This document shows, one piece after another, positions 1 to 9,326 of a stretch of 64,000 nucleotides of DNA. Numbering within the stretch: position 1 is the stretch's first letter; each line of letters opens with the position of its first letter. The notes under the pieces were generated by a model, which was given only the letters and a program-made list of their open reading frames with translations, was not told where the DNA came from and ran no database searches. A program made the position numbers and the translations under genes. Origin of the DNA: an uncultured Bacteroidota bacterium. Lineage in GTDB: Bacteria; Bacteroidota; Bacteroidia; Flavobacteriales; Flavobacteriaceae. The DNA lies in the NCBI GenBank assembly GCA_902604715.1, contig CACLAD010000005.1:1-64000 (forward strand), written 5' to 3'.

Positions 1-207
1 CCAGAAAAAATAAATAAACCTGAGATAAAATCAAGGCTAACTGTGATAGAAACAGATTTTATGAGGTTTGAATCAATGCTGACAAACTATGAAATAAAAA
101 ATGAGATTAAAATAAAAATGGTAAAAAAAATTAACAATTCTTTTTCTAATCTAAATTTTCAAATTGATAAATTACTAGAGAAACAGGAAATTAATCTTGA
201 TCAGTAG
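1..207 (+). CDS. C-terminal fragment of an unknown protein
   Basis: Frame 1 is open from the first base of the window to a TAG at 205-207, giving 68 residues that lack an N-terminus. The fragment is rich in Lys, Glu, Ile and Asn, looks helical, and ends in LLEKQEINLDQ. I do not recognise a family. Codon use (AAA, ATT, GAA) resembles the neighbouring genes, and its end overlaps the convergent TPR gene by 17 bases, as would be expected in this compact genome. It could still be a chance open frame, because only the tail is visible. Confidence 0.5.
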   Translation, partial: PEKINKPEIKSRLTVIETDFMRFESMLTNYEIKNEIKIKMVKKINNSFSNLNFQIDKLLEKQEINLDQ

Positions 208-883
208 TTTTTTGAGCATTTAAAGCATCTATACTAATCTTGGCTAAATTAAAATTTGGAGCAATAGCTAATGCATCATTCAAAATTGAAATTGCTGCGT
301 CAATGTTATTTTCTCTGTCCTCATTAATCTTTACCAATCCTTTTAGGTAAGTAAATGCAGCTTTCATTGGAACCGAATAAGGCTGCTGGGTTTCATAGTA
401 GTTTCTGACAATTTCCCCATCGGAATTTGCAATCCCGAAGGTTATATTTCTAGTAGCTCCCATTAAATCCCCTGTTCTGATCTTCATTTCTGCTAATTCA
501 TAAGCAATAAAAGGGTTGGGCTTTCTTTTAAATAATTCTTCATAATGAATTAAAGCTTGGTCAATATCGTTAATGGCTTTAAGAGAAAAAGCTTTAACCT
601 GTACAGCTAAATCAGAATCTAATTCATTCTTTTCAATGCCAATTGTATTTAAAGCTTCAACATGTCTACCTTCATTCATGTAAAGTGTAGCTAAAGTATC
701 TTTTCTAGCCTGACTTGGCTCAAGAACATTTAAGTGGGTTAAAGCATTTATAACACCTTGAATATCTGCTTGAGATTGCATTTGTTTATAATATTTTTTG
801 TAATGTGCTGTAAGCTCTTGATTTGATTGTGCTGATGAGCTCATTGTTATAAACAGAACCAATAATGTGATTATCCTCTTCAT
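191..883 (-). CDS. Secreted TPR-repeat protein
   Basis: A 230-residue protein with an N-terminal signal peptide (MKRIITLLVLFITMSSSAQS), so exported to the periplasm. The remainder is helical and TPR-like: a segment with NEGRHVEALNTI, then DIDQALIHYEELFKRKPNPF, then IDAAISILNDALAIAPNF near the C-terminus. The alternating helix pairs and the A-x-x-x-P endings support a TPR scaffold that binds other proteins; no catalytic motif is visible. It is the last gene of a minus-strand run, 33 bases after a porin gene, so it may act with those outer-membrane proteins. The partner is unknown. Confidence 0.7.
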   Translation of the reverse strand: MKRIITLLVLFITMSSSAQSNQELTAHYKKYYKQMQSQADIQGVINALTHLNVLEPSQARKDTLATLYMNEGRHVEALNTIGIEKNELDSDLAVQVKAFSLKAINDIDQALIHYEELFKRKPNPFIAYELAEMKIRTGDLMGATRNITFGIANSDGEIVRNYYETQQPYSVPMKAAFTYLKGLVKINEDRENNIDAAISILNDALAIAPNFNLAKISIDALNAQKTTDQD

Positions 884-916
884 AATATTATTTTTTGCGA
901 AGCTAACTAATTTTTT

Positions 917-2167
917 TTAAAATGCTACCTGAACCAAAAATGACCCAGACATGAATTCATCATCATTAAGGTTATTTAAATTTTCATAGTCAGTCTTGAA
1001 AAGACTTGCTTGTATTTTTAAATTATTTCCTGCCAAATATTTTGAAATCCCAACTCCCATATTTGAAGATTTTCTTAAAATGGAGCTTCCAAAGGAATCA
1101 AACTCAGGATTTAAATTCTCATAGATTAAGTCAAAACTTATTCCATTTTTTGAAAAATATCCAAATTGAATTCCCTGACTATCACCAACTACCAAATATT
1201 CACTTATTTGTTGTGGAATTAATAAATTAAACGCATTTGGATCTGTGTATATCTGATTTAATCCTGAAGCAAAAGAATCAGCATATTCCAGCAAAATAGA
1301 AAAACCTTTATACTTTAAATTTAAGTCGATAAATAACTGTGAATAATCGGGAAACAATTCATCTCCAGAATCATCATAAAGAATAAAATCACCATGACCA
1401 TCACCAACCTGATTACTGGCACCAATATTTTTAGAATATGCAACACCAATTTGAACTTTTGGCTTCTCTTCACGAACAATGTCAACTGTTGATTGTCTGT
1501 TACCACTTGAAAAATCACCTAAAGGTAAAACATTAATTCTTGATCCAAATTTTACTCCACCTTTGTCAGAATCTCTTGAGTCATCACCAAAAGAATTTTT
1601 TCCGTCACCTGATGTTATCGCAACAGTGGGTTTAAAAACTATTGATTTCCCAAAACTTGTTTCAAAAAACAACCCGAACTCTTCTCCGTTTTCAGTGTAT
1701 GTGCGACTTATCAAACCTCTATCGGTAAATCTAAGCTGATCCTCATTGTGAGCCATTTCTAAGTTATTATGACCTACCTGCATTTGACCAAAATATAAAC
1801 TTGTTTTGTCATTAAAATGATAACCAATAAAGGCTTCTACAAGAGGATTATTAGAGCTGTAATCCATCTGAATTGTGAAACTTAACTTTTCTTCTTTTGC
1901 ATATCCAGTAAAAAACAAATTTGAGTTTTGGCTTTTAAATTGTCTGTAAACATTAGAAAATTCACCATCGGATGTATAGATTTCCTCATCATTATAAATA
2001 TATGTTGGTTTTATAAAACCGAATATATTGAACTCATAATCACCTTCATTGAAGGAAAACGAGATTCCATCTCCAAGGCTAAAACTAGTGCTATTTCTTT
2101 CGAAGTCTTGGGTGAAGGCATAAGAAATTGATATTAAAAATAAAGTTGTAAAAATTAATTTTTTCAT
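917..2167 (-). CDS. OprO/OprP-type outer-membrane porin (first of two)
   Basis: A 416-residue outer-membrane beta-barrel protein. It has a signal peptide (MKKLIFTTLFLISISYAFTQ), then alternating amphipathic strands typical of the phosphate-selective porin O/P family, such as FGFIKPTYIY, FTIQMDYSS and LYFGQMQVGHNN, and it ends in phenylalanine (FLVQVAF), the usual beta-barrel insertion signal. The segment TSGDGKNSFGDDSRDSDKGG has a close counterpart in the second porin of this cluster (LSNGDGKNVMDNDRGG), so the two are paralogues. The M14 peptidase gene lies only 3 bases upstream and the same operon is likely. Substrate specificity cannot be read from sequence; phosphate, oligopeptides or other anions are possible. 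Confidence 0.8.
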   Translation of the reverse strand: MKKLIFTTLFLISISYAFTQDFERNSTSFSLGDGISFSFNEGDYEFNIFGFIKPTYIYNDEEIYTSDGEFSNVYRQFKSQNSNLFFTGYAKEEKLSFTIQMDYSSNNPLVEAFIGYHFNDKTSLYFGQMQVGHNNLEMAHNEDQLRFTDRGLISRTYTENGEEFGLFFETSFGKSIVFKPTVAITSGDGKNSFGDDSRDSDKGGVKFGSRINVLPLGDFSSGNRQSTVDIVREEKPKVQIGVAYSKNIGASNQVGDGHGDFILYDDSGDELFPDYSQLFIDLNLKYKGFSILLEYADSFASGLNQIYTDPNAFNLLIPQQISEYLVVGDSQGIQFGYFSKNGISFDLIYENLNPEFDSFGSSILRKSSNMGVGISKYLAGNNLKIQASLFKTDYENLNNLNDDEFMSGSFLVQVAF

Positions 2168-2170
2168 ATT

Positions 2171-3718
2171 CTAGTTATTAAGATTTTTTATTCTATAAAT
2201 TGGTAATTGACTATTTAGCGAGGTATTAATTATTCCAAAACTTACATAACTGTTTGGAGCCTCGGGTTCTAATAATTCTACGATTAAATTCGATCTCTTT
2301 TGATTCATACTGATTAATATATCTCCCTTTGAAAATCCATTGTTATTATACTCAATAGACGTGACAACTTTTTGCATTCTCATCTTTTCATAAACTTTAA
2401 AATTATCGTAAAATTCAATAACTCTATAACTCCCTGAATATATCACAGTGTCTTTTTGTAACTCAACATAATCAACCCCTACATCTTTTAATTTTTCGAT
2501 AAATCCAAAATTATTTTGTTTGACTATATATGCTAATGGTCTATCCCTTTTGGAAATTGCATAAGAATCTTTTGAACTATGCATCGTAGTTTCGAAATCA
2601 ATCATCTCATTAGATCCAATATCAATTGCTTTAATCACATCACTATAGACAGATCTTTGGTGTTCTAAAACAATATCATTTGAGTAAGTATTTGCTTTAG
2701 CAATTTCATCAAAAATAAATATTGAATTCTCATATGCAGTTTTCAAAAATGAAAAACCAACAGAGAGACCAGAGTTTATCCTTCTTTTAAAAGAAGTTTT
2801 TCCAATTCCAACTCCTCTTATTTCAAAAAGGGTTGCAATACCGTTATTTAGAGCATAAAAATTTGAACTTGATCTTGCAGTATTTGAACCTGTACTAAAA
2901 TGAATTTCACCCTTATATTTTTCTGACTTAATATAATGCCTATGTCTAAGATTTAACTTATCAAGAGATTTTTTTGCATTTTTAACAAATAAGGTGTCAA
3001 TTATAGTCCTAATATTTTCAGGCACATTTAAGTTGCCTGTATGCAAAAACATTACATCATAAGGGTTTGCTATTCCAAAAGAACTTAATTGTGCAAAGTC
3101 TTTTCTAAATGGTCTATATTCATGAAAATCAAGTGCAACGTGAGGGTCAAAATCTGCAAAAGCCACTTTAGAAGCTTTTGTTTCTGGTGCCATCATTTTA
3201 GTATGATCTCTGTTTAAATCTAAACCATTTGCAGCGTACCGATCGTTTTTTAAAAACCCATCAATATTTGCCATCGGGAGAATTGCCAATTCGATTTTAT
3301 TTAGCAAATAATTATAATCTGAATCTTCTAAAATGAGGTGAATTAAATACAATAAAGATTCTGTACTTGCAGGTTCATTTCCGTGTAAGCCACCTTGCAT
3401 CCAAACCTTTAGTTTTTTTTCATCATTATGATTTTTCTTTTTGATGTAGATAAGTGGGATTTTTTTTCCTTTTTGAGACTCTCCAATAAAACTTGATGAA
3501 ACAGATTCAGGATACTTTTTAACCTTTTCATCAATAAAATCTATCAACTCTTCGTAGTTTGTAAAACCCTTCTTCTTTTTTAATGCTGGTGTGATGTTTT
3601 CAAGATTATTAAGTTCACTGAAAAATTTATTAGTTATTTTTTTTGGCTCTTGATTTAGTTGTGCATTGGTTGCCAAAAAATTAAAGATCAATATGTAGAA
3701 AATTATTTTTTTTAGCAT
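2171..3718 (-). CDS. M14-family zinc carboxypeptidase, exported
   Basis: A 515-residue exported metallopeptidase. After a signal peptide ending near NAQ comes an M14 catalytic domain. Zinc ligands are visible as the HxxE motif in GGLHGNEP (His112, Glu115), and a further ligand probably lies in LDFHEY. RDHTKMMAPET follows the usual M14 layout (N-R-D region). The C-terminal 150 residues resemble the beta-rich tail found on many bacterial M14 enzymes. It probably trims C-terminal residues from peptides in the periplasm or outside the cell. It sits between two porin genes with gaps of 3 and 6 bases, which suggests coupled peptide trimming and uptake. That coupling is an inference. Confidence 0.85.
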   Translation of the reverse strand: MLKKIIFYILIFNFLATNAQLNQEPKKITNKFFSELNNLENITPALKKKKGFTNYEELIDFIDEKVKKYPESVSSSFIGESQKGKKIPLIYIKKKNHNDEKKLKVWMQGGLHGNEPASTESLLYLIHLILEDSDYNYLLNKIELAILPMANIDGFLKNDRYAANGLDLNRDHTKMMAPETKASKVAFADFDPHVALDFHEYRPFRKDFAQLSSFGIANPYDVMFLHTGNLNVPENIRTIIDTLFVKNAKKSLDKLNLRHRHYIKSEKYKGEIHFSTGSNTARSSSNFYALNNGIATLFEIRGVGIGKTSFKRRINSGLSVGFSFLKTAYENSIFIFDEIAKANTYSNDIVLEHQRSVYSDVIKAIDIGSNEMIDFETTMHSSKDSYAISKRDRPLAYIVKQNNFGFIEKLKDVGVDYVELQKDTVIYSGSYRVIEFYDNFKVYEKMRMQKVVTSIEYNNNGFSKGDILISMNQKRSNLIVELLEPEAPNSYVSFGIINTSLNSQLPIYRIKNLNN

Positions 3719-3724
3719 AATCTA

Positions 3725-5023
3725 TCAAAAAGAAATAGTTGTAATCAATCTGAATAATAATTCATCATTGTAAACCACATCCGTGGAAAGGTCATTGTCG
3801 TGATTAATTCCCAAACTACCGTCTACGTATGTTACTGAAGCTTGTATCTTAAATCCATAGTTTCTTGCGCTTAGCTTCGTAAAACCAAGTGTGTAATAAT
3901 TTGGTCTGTTATAAAAAGTTGCGTTATTTAGAAAGGAATTTTCATCCGCAATCAAATGAGTATACCTTCCGTCAATTGAAAAATTATTTTTAAATAAATA
4001 ACCTAGCTGAAAGTTATAGGCCTCACCTAACATCATTCTACCTTTAACATATGCATCAACATTATGAACATCGTTGACTAAAAAAGTTGTTGAAATTGAA
4101 CCATCAGTTCTTACCCTTTGAGTAATATCAGTAGGTACTGTTGCAGCTGACTTTACGTATTCACCAAGAGCTGAAAACCCCCTGTATTTAAAAAGAAAGT
4201 CTAGCCCATATTTTGAATAGTCTGGAAGGGACTCCTCATCATTATTATTTAAATATAAAATCCTTCCACTATACCTTCCTCTCCTACTACTAATTCCTGA
4301 ATTGTGACTGTAATGAACTCCAAAAACAAGCTTTGGCACTTGTTCTCTCATAACGTCAATCTGTCTAAACTGACCAATATTTGTAAATAAACCAAAAGGT
4401 AAATAATCAATCCTACCTCCAAGTTTTAATCCACCTCTATCGTTATCCATTACATTCTTTCCATCACCATTTGATAAAACAAAATAAGGCCTTAAGAAAG
4501 AACCTCTCCCAGATTTTATCCTACCGGTAACAAAAACCCCAAATTCACGAATTGATGCAAATGCAGAAGTTAATCTACTTCTTTCAACCAATTGTAAAGA
4601 ATTAGAACTCATCCATAATTCACGATTATCTGCATATGTTGTCCTTTGCCCAAACTTAACAGAAAAAGAATTGTTTGGCGCATAGTCAATGTAAGCATCC
4701 ATTAACGGATCTTCATTGGTTTCACCAATTTCAGAAACTCCACTTAAATCTACTTGTAATCGATATTTAAACCTTGGATCTTTGGTTTGACCATCAATTC
4801 TTAATCGAAGCCTTCTCATCCTGTATCTAGAGGAACTTTCATCATAACCCTCAGTTTGTTTTAGTTCAGCCATAGGTTGAGCATATCCAGTAAGTCTAAC
4901 GCTTTGACCGGACTCACCAACAAATCTTAATCCATCCCCAAATTTATATGATTGCATCTCTAAACCCTGAGAATAAGAAAGGTTAACTATGAAAAAAGGT
5001 ATAACAAAATAAAATAATCTCAT
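3725..5023 (-). CDS. OprO/OprP-type outer-membrane porin (second of two)
   Basis: A 432-residue beta-barrel porin. It has a signal peptide (MRLFYFVIPFFIVNLSYSQ), a first strand RLTGYAQPMAELKQT, then the Arg-rich stretch YRMRRLRLRIDGQT typical of the porin O/P family, where basic residues line the channel. VDLSGVSE, SVKFGQRTTYADNRE and RIDYLPFG are further family-like strands, and the protein ends FRLITTISF with a terminal Phe. It is a paralogue of the porin two genes downstream. The lamin-tail lipoprotein gene starts 9 bases upstream of the peptidase-porin set, so all five genes from 6043 down to 191 may be one transcript. The solute is unknown. Confidence 0.85.
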   Translation of the reverse strand: MRLFYFVIPFFIVNLSYSQGLEMQSYKFGDGLRFVGESGQSVRLTGYAQPMAELKQTEGYDESSSRYRMRRLRLRIDGQTKDPRFKYRLQVDLSGVSEIGETNEDPLMDAYIDYAPNNSFSVKFGQRTTYADNRELWMSSNSLQLVERSRLTSAFASIREFGVFVTGRIKSGRGSFLRPYFVLSNGDGKNVMDNDRGGLKLGGRIDYLPFGLFTNIGQFRQIDVMREQVPKLVFGVHYSHNSGISSRRGRYSGRILYLNNNDEESLPDYSKYGLDFLFKYRGFSALGEYVKSAATVPTDITQRVRTDGSISTTFLVNDVHNVDAYVKGRMMLGEAYNFQLGYLFKNNFSIDGRYTHLIADENSFLNNATFYNRPNYYTLGFTKLSARNYGFKIQASVTYVDGSLGINHDNDLSTDVVYNDELLFRLITTISF

Positions 5024-5032
5024 ATATCTTTT

Positions 5033-6043
5033 TTAATTAAAGTTAGTTCCATCAATCTTAGTTCCAGGTGAGAAAAAAGCTCCTAAGGCTTCACCAATTC
5101 CAGCATGTTGATAGAAAAGAATACCATCATCACCAGGCTCCAAATTAAGATCAGGATATCTGGTGTAAGATTCATTTGGGTTATTTGATAATGGTTCTAT
5201 ATCAAATGTCAAAACAACTTCACCATTTGTATTATATAAAGTGACAAAATCCCCTGCATTATTCATATTTAAGATTCCAGCAGATGCGGTCTGAACAATT
5301 GCATTACCAAAGGCTCCTGTTGGACTTCCTCCACCAAATAAAACTAATACACCCCCCGAAGGAATTATTGTCCCTTGAGGAAAAACATGTCTTTCTTGGG
5401 CATTATCATGTACAGTGTAGCCTGAAACATCTAGTGTACCTCCAAGATTTACAAACTCAATGAATTCGTCCTCCTGAGCTTCTCTTATTCCATCACCATT
5501 TGCATCACCTTCAATTCCAGACGGTGGATCATAAAGTACTTCATTGATAATTAGTAAAGGTTGTGAACATCCATTATACTCTGGAAGCCCTGCCTCATTT
5601 GGACAATCATCATCACTATCGTTAATTCCATCACCATCAGAATCTGAGTCATCATCCAATAATGAAATTGTTATTGAAGAGTTAAGCACAGTCACGTCAC
5701 CTTGAGCTTCAATGGAAATAATAATTGTTTCAATGTCTTCAATATCTTCATCTTGCATTGAACTTATAGTTAATGAACCTGAACTATCTCCAGACGGAAT
5801 TATTAAAGAGGCTTCGCTGCTTACATAGTCCTCATTAAATGTAGCCGTTCCCGAAAATGAAATAGGAAGGATAGTTTCTTGTTCAACTTCAGAATTTAAT
5901 GATGCCGTTATTGTTGTTAAACCTTGGTCTTCACTGATTTCATTTGAAGATGATGTTAGTGTTAAGGCCGGTAAAATATCATCTGTATCACAAGAGTGAA
6001 GTGTAAATAAAAAAGCTGATAAGAAAAGTAGTCTGATTTTCAT
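5033..6043 (-). CDS. Surface lipoprotein with Calx-beta, Ca-binding and lamin-tail domains
   Basis: A 336-residue putative lipoprotein; the signal ends LFTLHSCDTD, with Cys18 as the likely lipid anchor. Domains in order: a Calx-beta-like domain (about 30-130, TATFNEDYVSSEASLIIPSG), an Asp-rich thrombospondin type 3-like calcium-binding stretch (DSDGDGINDSDDDCPNEAG, about 133-153), and a lamin-tail domain (about 163-300) opening LIINEVLYDPPSG and containing EDEFIEFVNLG. No enzyme motif is seen. Lamin-tail domains on bacterial surface proteins are often linked with nucleases or phosphatases, but no such partner lies here. As the promoter-proximal gene of the porin/M14 run it may be the surface-exposed binding component. 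Confidence 0.75.
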   Translation of the reverse strand: MKIRLLFLSAFLFTLHSCDTDDILPALTLTSSSNEISEDQGLTTITASLNSEVEQETILPISFSGTATFNEDYVSSEASLIIPSGDSSGSLTISSMQDEDIEDIETIIISIEAQGDVTVLNSSITISLLDDDSDSDGDGINDSDDDCPNEAGLPEYNGCSQPLLIINEVLYDPPSGIEGDANGDGIREAQEDEFIEFVNLGGTLDVSGYTVHDNAQERHVFPQGTIIPSGGVLVLFGGGSPTGAFGNAIVQTASAGILNMNNAGDFVTLYNTNGEVVLTFDIEPLSNNPNESYTRYPDLNLEPGDDGILFYQHAGIGEALGAFFSPGTKIDGTNFN

Positions 6044-6153
6044 ATGCTAAAACGTTATATTTAATATTTATTAAACATAGAAAAAATAAATGAATTGTTA
6101 TTTTTTTATTCATATAAATTTCATTTATTTATAATAACAATCCATTGGTAATA

Positions 6154-7071
6154 ATGAAATCAATTTTAAATAGCTTTCTTTTAATTTTTACCATTTTCAT
6201 AATTTCCTGTAGTCCAGCTGGCTCTAGCTTTTCACCGAATCCAGAACCTATAATTCCAGCAGAAATAAGTACTGGTACAGGCATGTTTATTTTTACAATG
6301 AATGATATAGATTTTGAGGTTTTTTATCACGTGCCAAGTTCATATACTGCTTCATCTAAAGTTGTTTTTGCGATGCATGGAGGTGGACGAGATGCAGAGG
6401 GTGTAAGAAATTATATGATAAATATTTCTAATCAATACAATTTTATAGTTGTTGCTCCAAAAGTCTCCTCCTCTGATTTTTCATTGGGTGATGGTTATAT
6501 TCTTGGGAATGTGTATGTTGATGGTGATAATCCAAGTGCAAATACATTGAAAAATGAAAATGAGTGGAGTTTTTCAATTATTGAGCCTATTTTTGATTCT
6601 ATCAATATTTCGCTTTCTCTTATAAATGAAAAATATAATTTATTTGGTTATTCTGCTGGCGGACAATTTGTTCAAAGATTTTTACTATTTAAGCCAAATG
6701 CAAGATTTGATAAGGTAGTTATTGGAGCAGCTGGCTGGTTCACTGTTCCTGATTATACCACACCTTTTCCATACGGATTAAATAACAGTATATTAATGAG
6801 TACGAATATTAATAGTTTGCTAATGAAAAATTTATTTATTCAAGTTGGTGCGCTAGATAATGATCCCAACTCTTATAACTTAAGACATAATGAATATGCA
6901 GATGCTCAAGGGCTAAACAGAGTAACAAGAGCAATATATTTTTATAATTTCGCTCAATCGATTGGTGAATCAAATAATTATAACTTTAACTGGTCCTTGC
7001 ATATTTTACCAGAAATTGGTCATAATTTTGGACCATTAGCTGAAAATGCATGTGATCTAATGTTTAATTAA
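6154..7071 (+). CDS. Alpha/beta-hydrolase lipoprotein, PHB-depolymerase-like
   Basis: A 305-residue serine hydrolase. I chose the ATG at 6154 because it gives a clean lipoprotein signal (MKSILNSFLLIFTIFIISCS); the frame also opens at a TTG nine bases earlier. The fold is that of LpqC/feruloyl-esterase-like polyhydroxybutyrate depolymerases: an oxyanion-type motif FAMHGGGRDAEG near residue 75, the nucleophile elbow LFGYSAGGQF with the catalytic Ser, and a late His in LPEIGHNFG. The substrate is unknown; an extracellular ester or short polyester is plausible. The DASS transporter gene starts at its stop codon (TAATG overlap of one base), so hydrolysis product and importer could be linked. Confidence 0.75.
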   Translation: MKSILNSFLLIFTIFIISCSPAGSSFSPNPEPIIPAEISTGTGMFIFTMNDIDFEVFYHVPSSYTASSKVVFAMHGGGRDAEGVRNYMINISNQYNFIVVAPKVSSSDFSLGDGYILGNVYVDGDNPSANTLKNENEWSFSIIEPIFDSINISLSLINEKYNLFGYSAGGQFVQRFLLFKPNARFDKVVIGAAGWFTVPDYTTPFPYGLNNSILMSTNINSLLMKNLFIQVGALDNDPNSYNLRHNEYADAQGLNRVTRAIYFYNFAQSIGESNNYNFNWSLHILPEIGHNFGPLAENACDLMFN

Positions 7072-8537
7072 TGAGATTAAATAAAAATATTATTGGATTA
7101 ATTTTAGGGCCAATACTGTTTTCAGTAATAATGATATTTGTTGATGCTGAAGGTTTAAGTTTTGAAGCAAAATGTATTCTTGCTTCAACTGCGTGGATGG
7201 CTGTTTGGTGGGTAACTGAGTGTGTTCCAATTTCTGTAACAGCATTACTTCCGATTGTTCTTTTTCCTATTACAGGTGGAATGGATTTATCAACAACTAC
7301 TGCTGCATATGGGCATAAATTAGTATTCCTTTTTGTTGGTGGTTTTTTAATAGCACTTGCAATTGAAAAATGGCACCTTCATAAAAGACTTGCACTAAAT
7401 ATAATCAGGTTTACAGGGAGCAATAAGTCTAGGGTAATTCTTGGATTTATGTTAGCTACGGCTTTTTTATCAATGTGGATTTCAAATACCGCAACTTCAA
7501 TAATGATTTTACCAGTTGGACTTGCTATCATTTCCCAACTCAAAGATGATCCAAAAACCATAGAAAACGAAAATGAATTTTTTGGTAAATCCCTGATGAT
7601 AGCAATCGCATATAGTGCTTCAATTGGTGGTATGGCAACTTTAATTGGTACCCCTCCAAACATGGTTTTAGCTGGAGTTGTTGAAGAAAGTTATGGTATA
7701 AAGTTAAATATGTTTGATTGGATGAAATTTGGTGTTCCATTATCATCATTTTTACTGATTATATGCTGGTTATACTTAACAAAAATTGCTTTCAAATTTA
7801 AAAACGAAGAATTCTCAGCCGGTAAAGAAGAAATTCTTAGACAAATAAATAAACTTGGTAGATTTTCAAACGAAGAAATAAAGGTACTTATAGTATTTAC
7901 TTTAACCGCTCTTGGGTGGATTTTTAGAGGAAGCATTGAAACAATTTTTCCAATGATAGACGATACGATAATTGCTATTTTCTTTGCTGTAACATTGTTT
8001 ATTATCCCTACAAAAAATCGTAAAACCAATACTACACTTCTAGTTTGGGATGATACAGTTAAGTTACCGTGGGGTATTCTGATATTATTTGGTGGAGGGA
8101 TGGCCATAGCAAGTGCATTTGGGAAAAGTGGTTTAGCATTATGGATTGCTGACCTACTTCAAAATCTTGACAATGTTTCACTGTTTTTAATTATTTTGAT
8201 TATTGTCACATCAATTAACTTATTGACTGAAGTTACATCAAATATGGCAACGACTGCAATGCTACTACCAGTACTTGTTACAATAGCCTTGGCAATCGAA
8301 GTTCATCCATACTTTTTATTGATTGGCGCAACACTAGCAGCATCTTGTGCATTTATGCTTCCAATATCAACACCTCCAAATGCTGTTGTTTTTGGATCTG
8401 GATTTTTAAAAATTGAAGATATGTTTAAGAAGGGAGTGTGGATGAATCTAATCTCAATATTAATAATATCTTTAGTTGTTTATTTTATTCTTCCATACGT
8501 TTTTGATATGACAGCAGAACTAATCCCGATTAGTTAA
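7071..8537 (+). CDS. DASS (SLC13) family sodium-coupled dicarboxylate/sulfate symporter
   Basis: A 488-residue inner-membrane transporter with about 11-13 hydrophobic segments. The two inverted-repeat SNT signature motifs of the DASS family are visible: WISNTATSIMILP in the first half and TSNMATTAMLLP in the second. These build the sodium and carboxylate site in VcINDY. The first half also holds GTPPNMVLAG and the second STPPNAVVFGSG. It therefore probably imports succinate, malate, fumarate or a related dicarboxylate with sodium; sulfate cannot be excluded. Translation is coupled to the upstream hydrolase gene by a TAATG junction. It converges with the enoyl-CoA hydratase gene, leaving only 2 bases. 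Confidence 0.9.
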   Translation: MRLNKNIIGLILGPILFSVIMIFVDAEGLSFEAKCILASTAWMAVWWVTECVPISVTALLPIVLFPITGGMDLSTTTAAYGHKLVFLFVGGFLIALAIEKWHLHKRLALNIIRFTGSNKSRVILGFMLATAFLSMWISNTATSIMILPVGLAIISQLKDDPKTIENENEFFGKSLMIAIAYSASIGGMATLIGTPPNMVLAGVVEESYGIKLNMFDWMKFGVPLSSFLLIICWLYLTKIAFKFKNEEFSAGKEEILRQINKLGRFSNEEIKVLIVFTLTALGWIFRGSIETIFPMIDDTIIAIFFAVTLFIIPTKNRKTNTTLLVWDDTVKLPWGILILFGGGMAIASAFGKSGLALWIADLLQNLDNVSLFLIILIIVTSINLLTEVTSNMATTAMLLPVLVTIALAIEVHPYFLLIGATLAASCAFMLPISTPPNAVVFGSGFLKIEDMFKKGVWMNLISILIISLVVYFILPYVFDMTAELIPIS

Positions 8538-8539
8538 TT

Positions 8540-9316
8540 TTAGAAATTGGTAGATAATTGATTTTGTTCAACCATTTCCCTAAAAAGTTTTTCCAACTTT
8601 TCGTGTTTTGAATTATCTTGAAAGTGCTCATGATATATTTTTAGTCCAAATTCAATTGCTCTTTGAGAATTTTCAGAAAAACTGGAAACCCAATCATTAA
8701 TTGATTTTTCAATCTCATCATGTTTGCAAATGTGGTCAACAAGACCCCAATCAAAAGCCTTATTCGTATCAATTTTATATCCTCTAATACACCAATCTAT
8801 AGTTTTCTTTAATCCAATTATATGAGAAAGAGATTCCATAACCTGAAGAGGAAAAATACCTCTTTTTACCTCGGGCAAAGAATATGAAAGATTATCACAT
8901 GAAATTACATAATTACACCCAGCAACTATTAAACAACCACCAGCATATACATTTCCCTGAACTACAGCTAACTTTGGTTTATATAGACTGTTAAATAAAT
9001 TACCAATTATTACTTTTTTAGATGGCTCAGGAATTGAAGACTTGTGAGGTTCAACATTATTTTTAAGAGCCTTTAAATCAGCTCCAGCAGAAAAAGTATC
9101 ACCACTAGACTTAATAATCACCAGTCTTACATTTTTATTTATTGAAATATAATTAAAGCAAAATGCGATTTCATTAATCATTTGAGGATGTAAAGCATTT
9201 TTTTTGTTTGGTCTATTCAATGTTAGAAAAAAAATACCTTCATTTTCATCAATATTTAAAAAATGAAAATTATTTTCCCAGAAATTTGATAATTGACTGT
9301 CACTAAAATAATTCAT
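8540..9316 (-). CDS. Enoyl-CoA hydratase/isomerase family protein
   Basis: A 258-residue crotonase-fold protein. The open frame extends to 9469, but that stretch reads through the end of the carboxyltransferase gene, so I start at the ATG at 9316 (MNYFSDSQLS), 10 bases after that gene stops. Crotonase features: FLTLNRPNKKNALHPQM at the N-terminus, SAGADLKAL, an oxyanion-hole region GNVYAGGCLIVAG, and LPEVKRGIFP with a Glu where catalytic acids sit. Placed directly behind a methylcrotonyl-CoA-carboxylase-like subunit, it may be methylglutaconyl-CoA hydratase (LiuC) of leucine breakdown, but generic enoyl-CoA hydratase is equally possible. Confidence 0.85.
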   Translation of the reverse strand: MNYFSDSQLSNFWENNFHFLNIDENEGIFFLTLNRPNKKNALHPQMINEIAFCFNYISINKNVRLVIIKSSGDTFSAGADLKALKNNVEPHKSSIPEPSKKVIIGNLFNSLYKPKLAVVQGNVYAGGCLIVAGCNYVISCDNLSYSLPEVKRGIFPLQVMESLSHIIGLKKTIDWCIRGYKIDTNKAFDWGLVDHICKHDEIEKSINDWVSSFSENSQRAIEFGLKIYHEHFQDNSKHEKLEKLFREMVEQNQLSTNF

Positions 9317-9326
9317 ACTGTATAAT

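Noticed and set aside
7379-8107. Minus-strand open frames within the DASS transporter gene
   Set aside because: They are antisense shadows of hydrophobic codons; no family features, and the plus-strand product is unambiguous.
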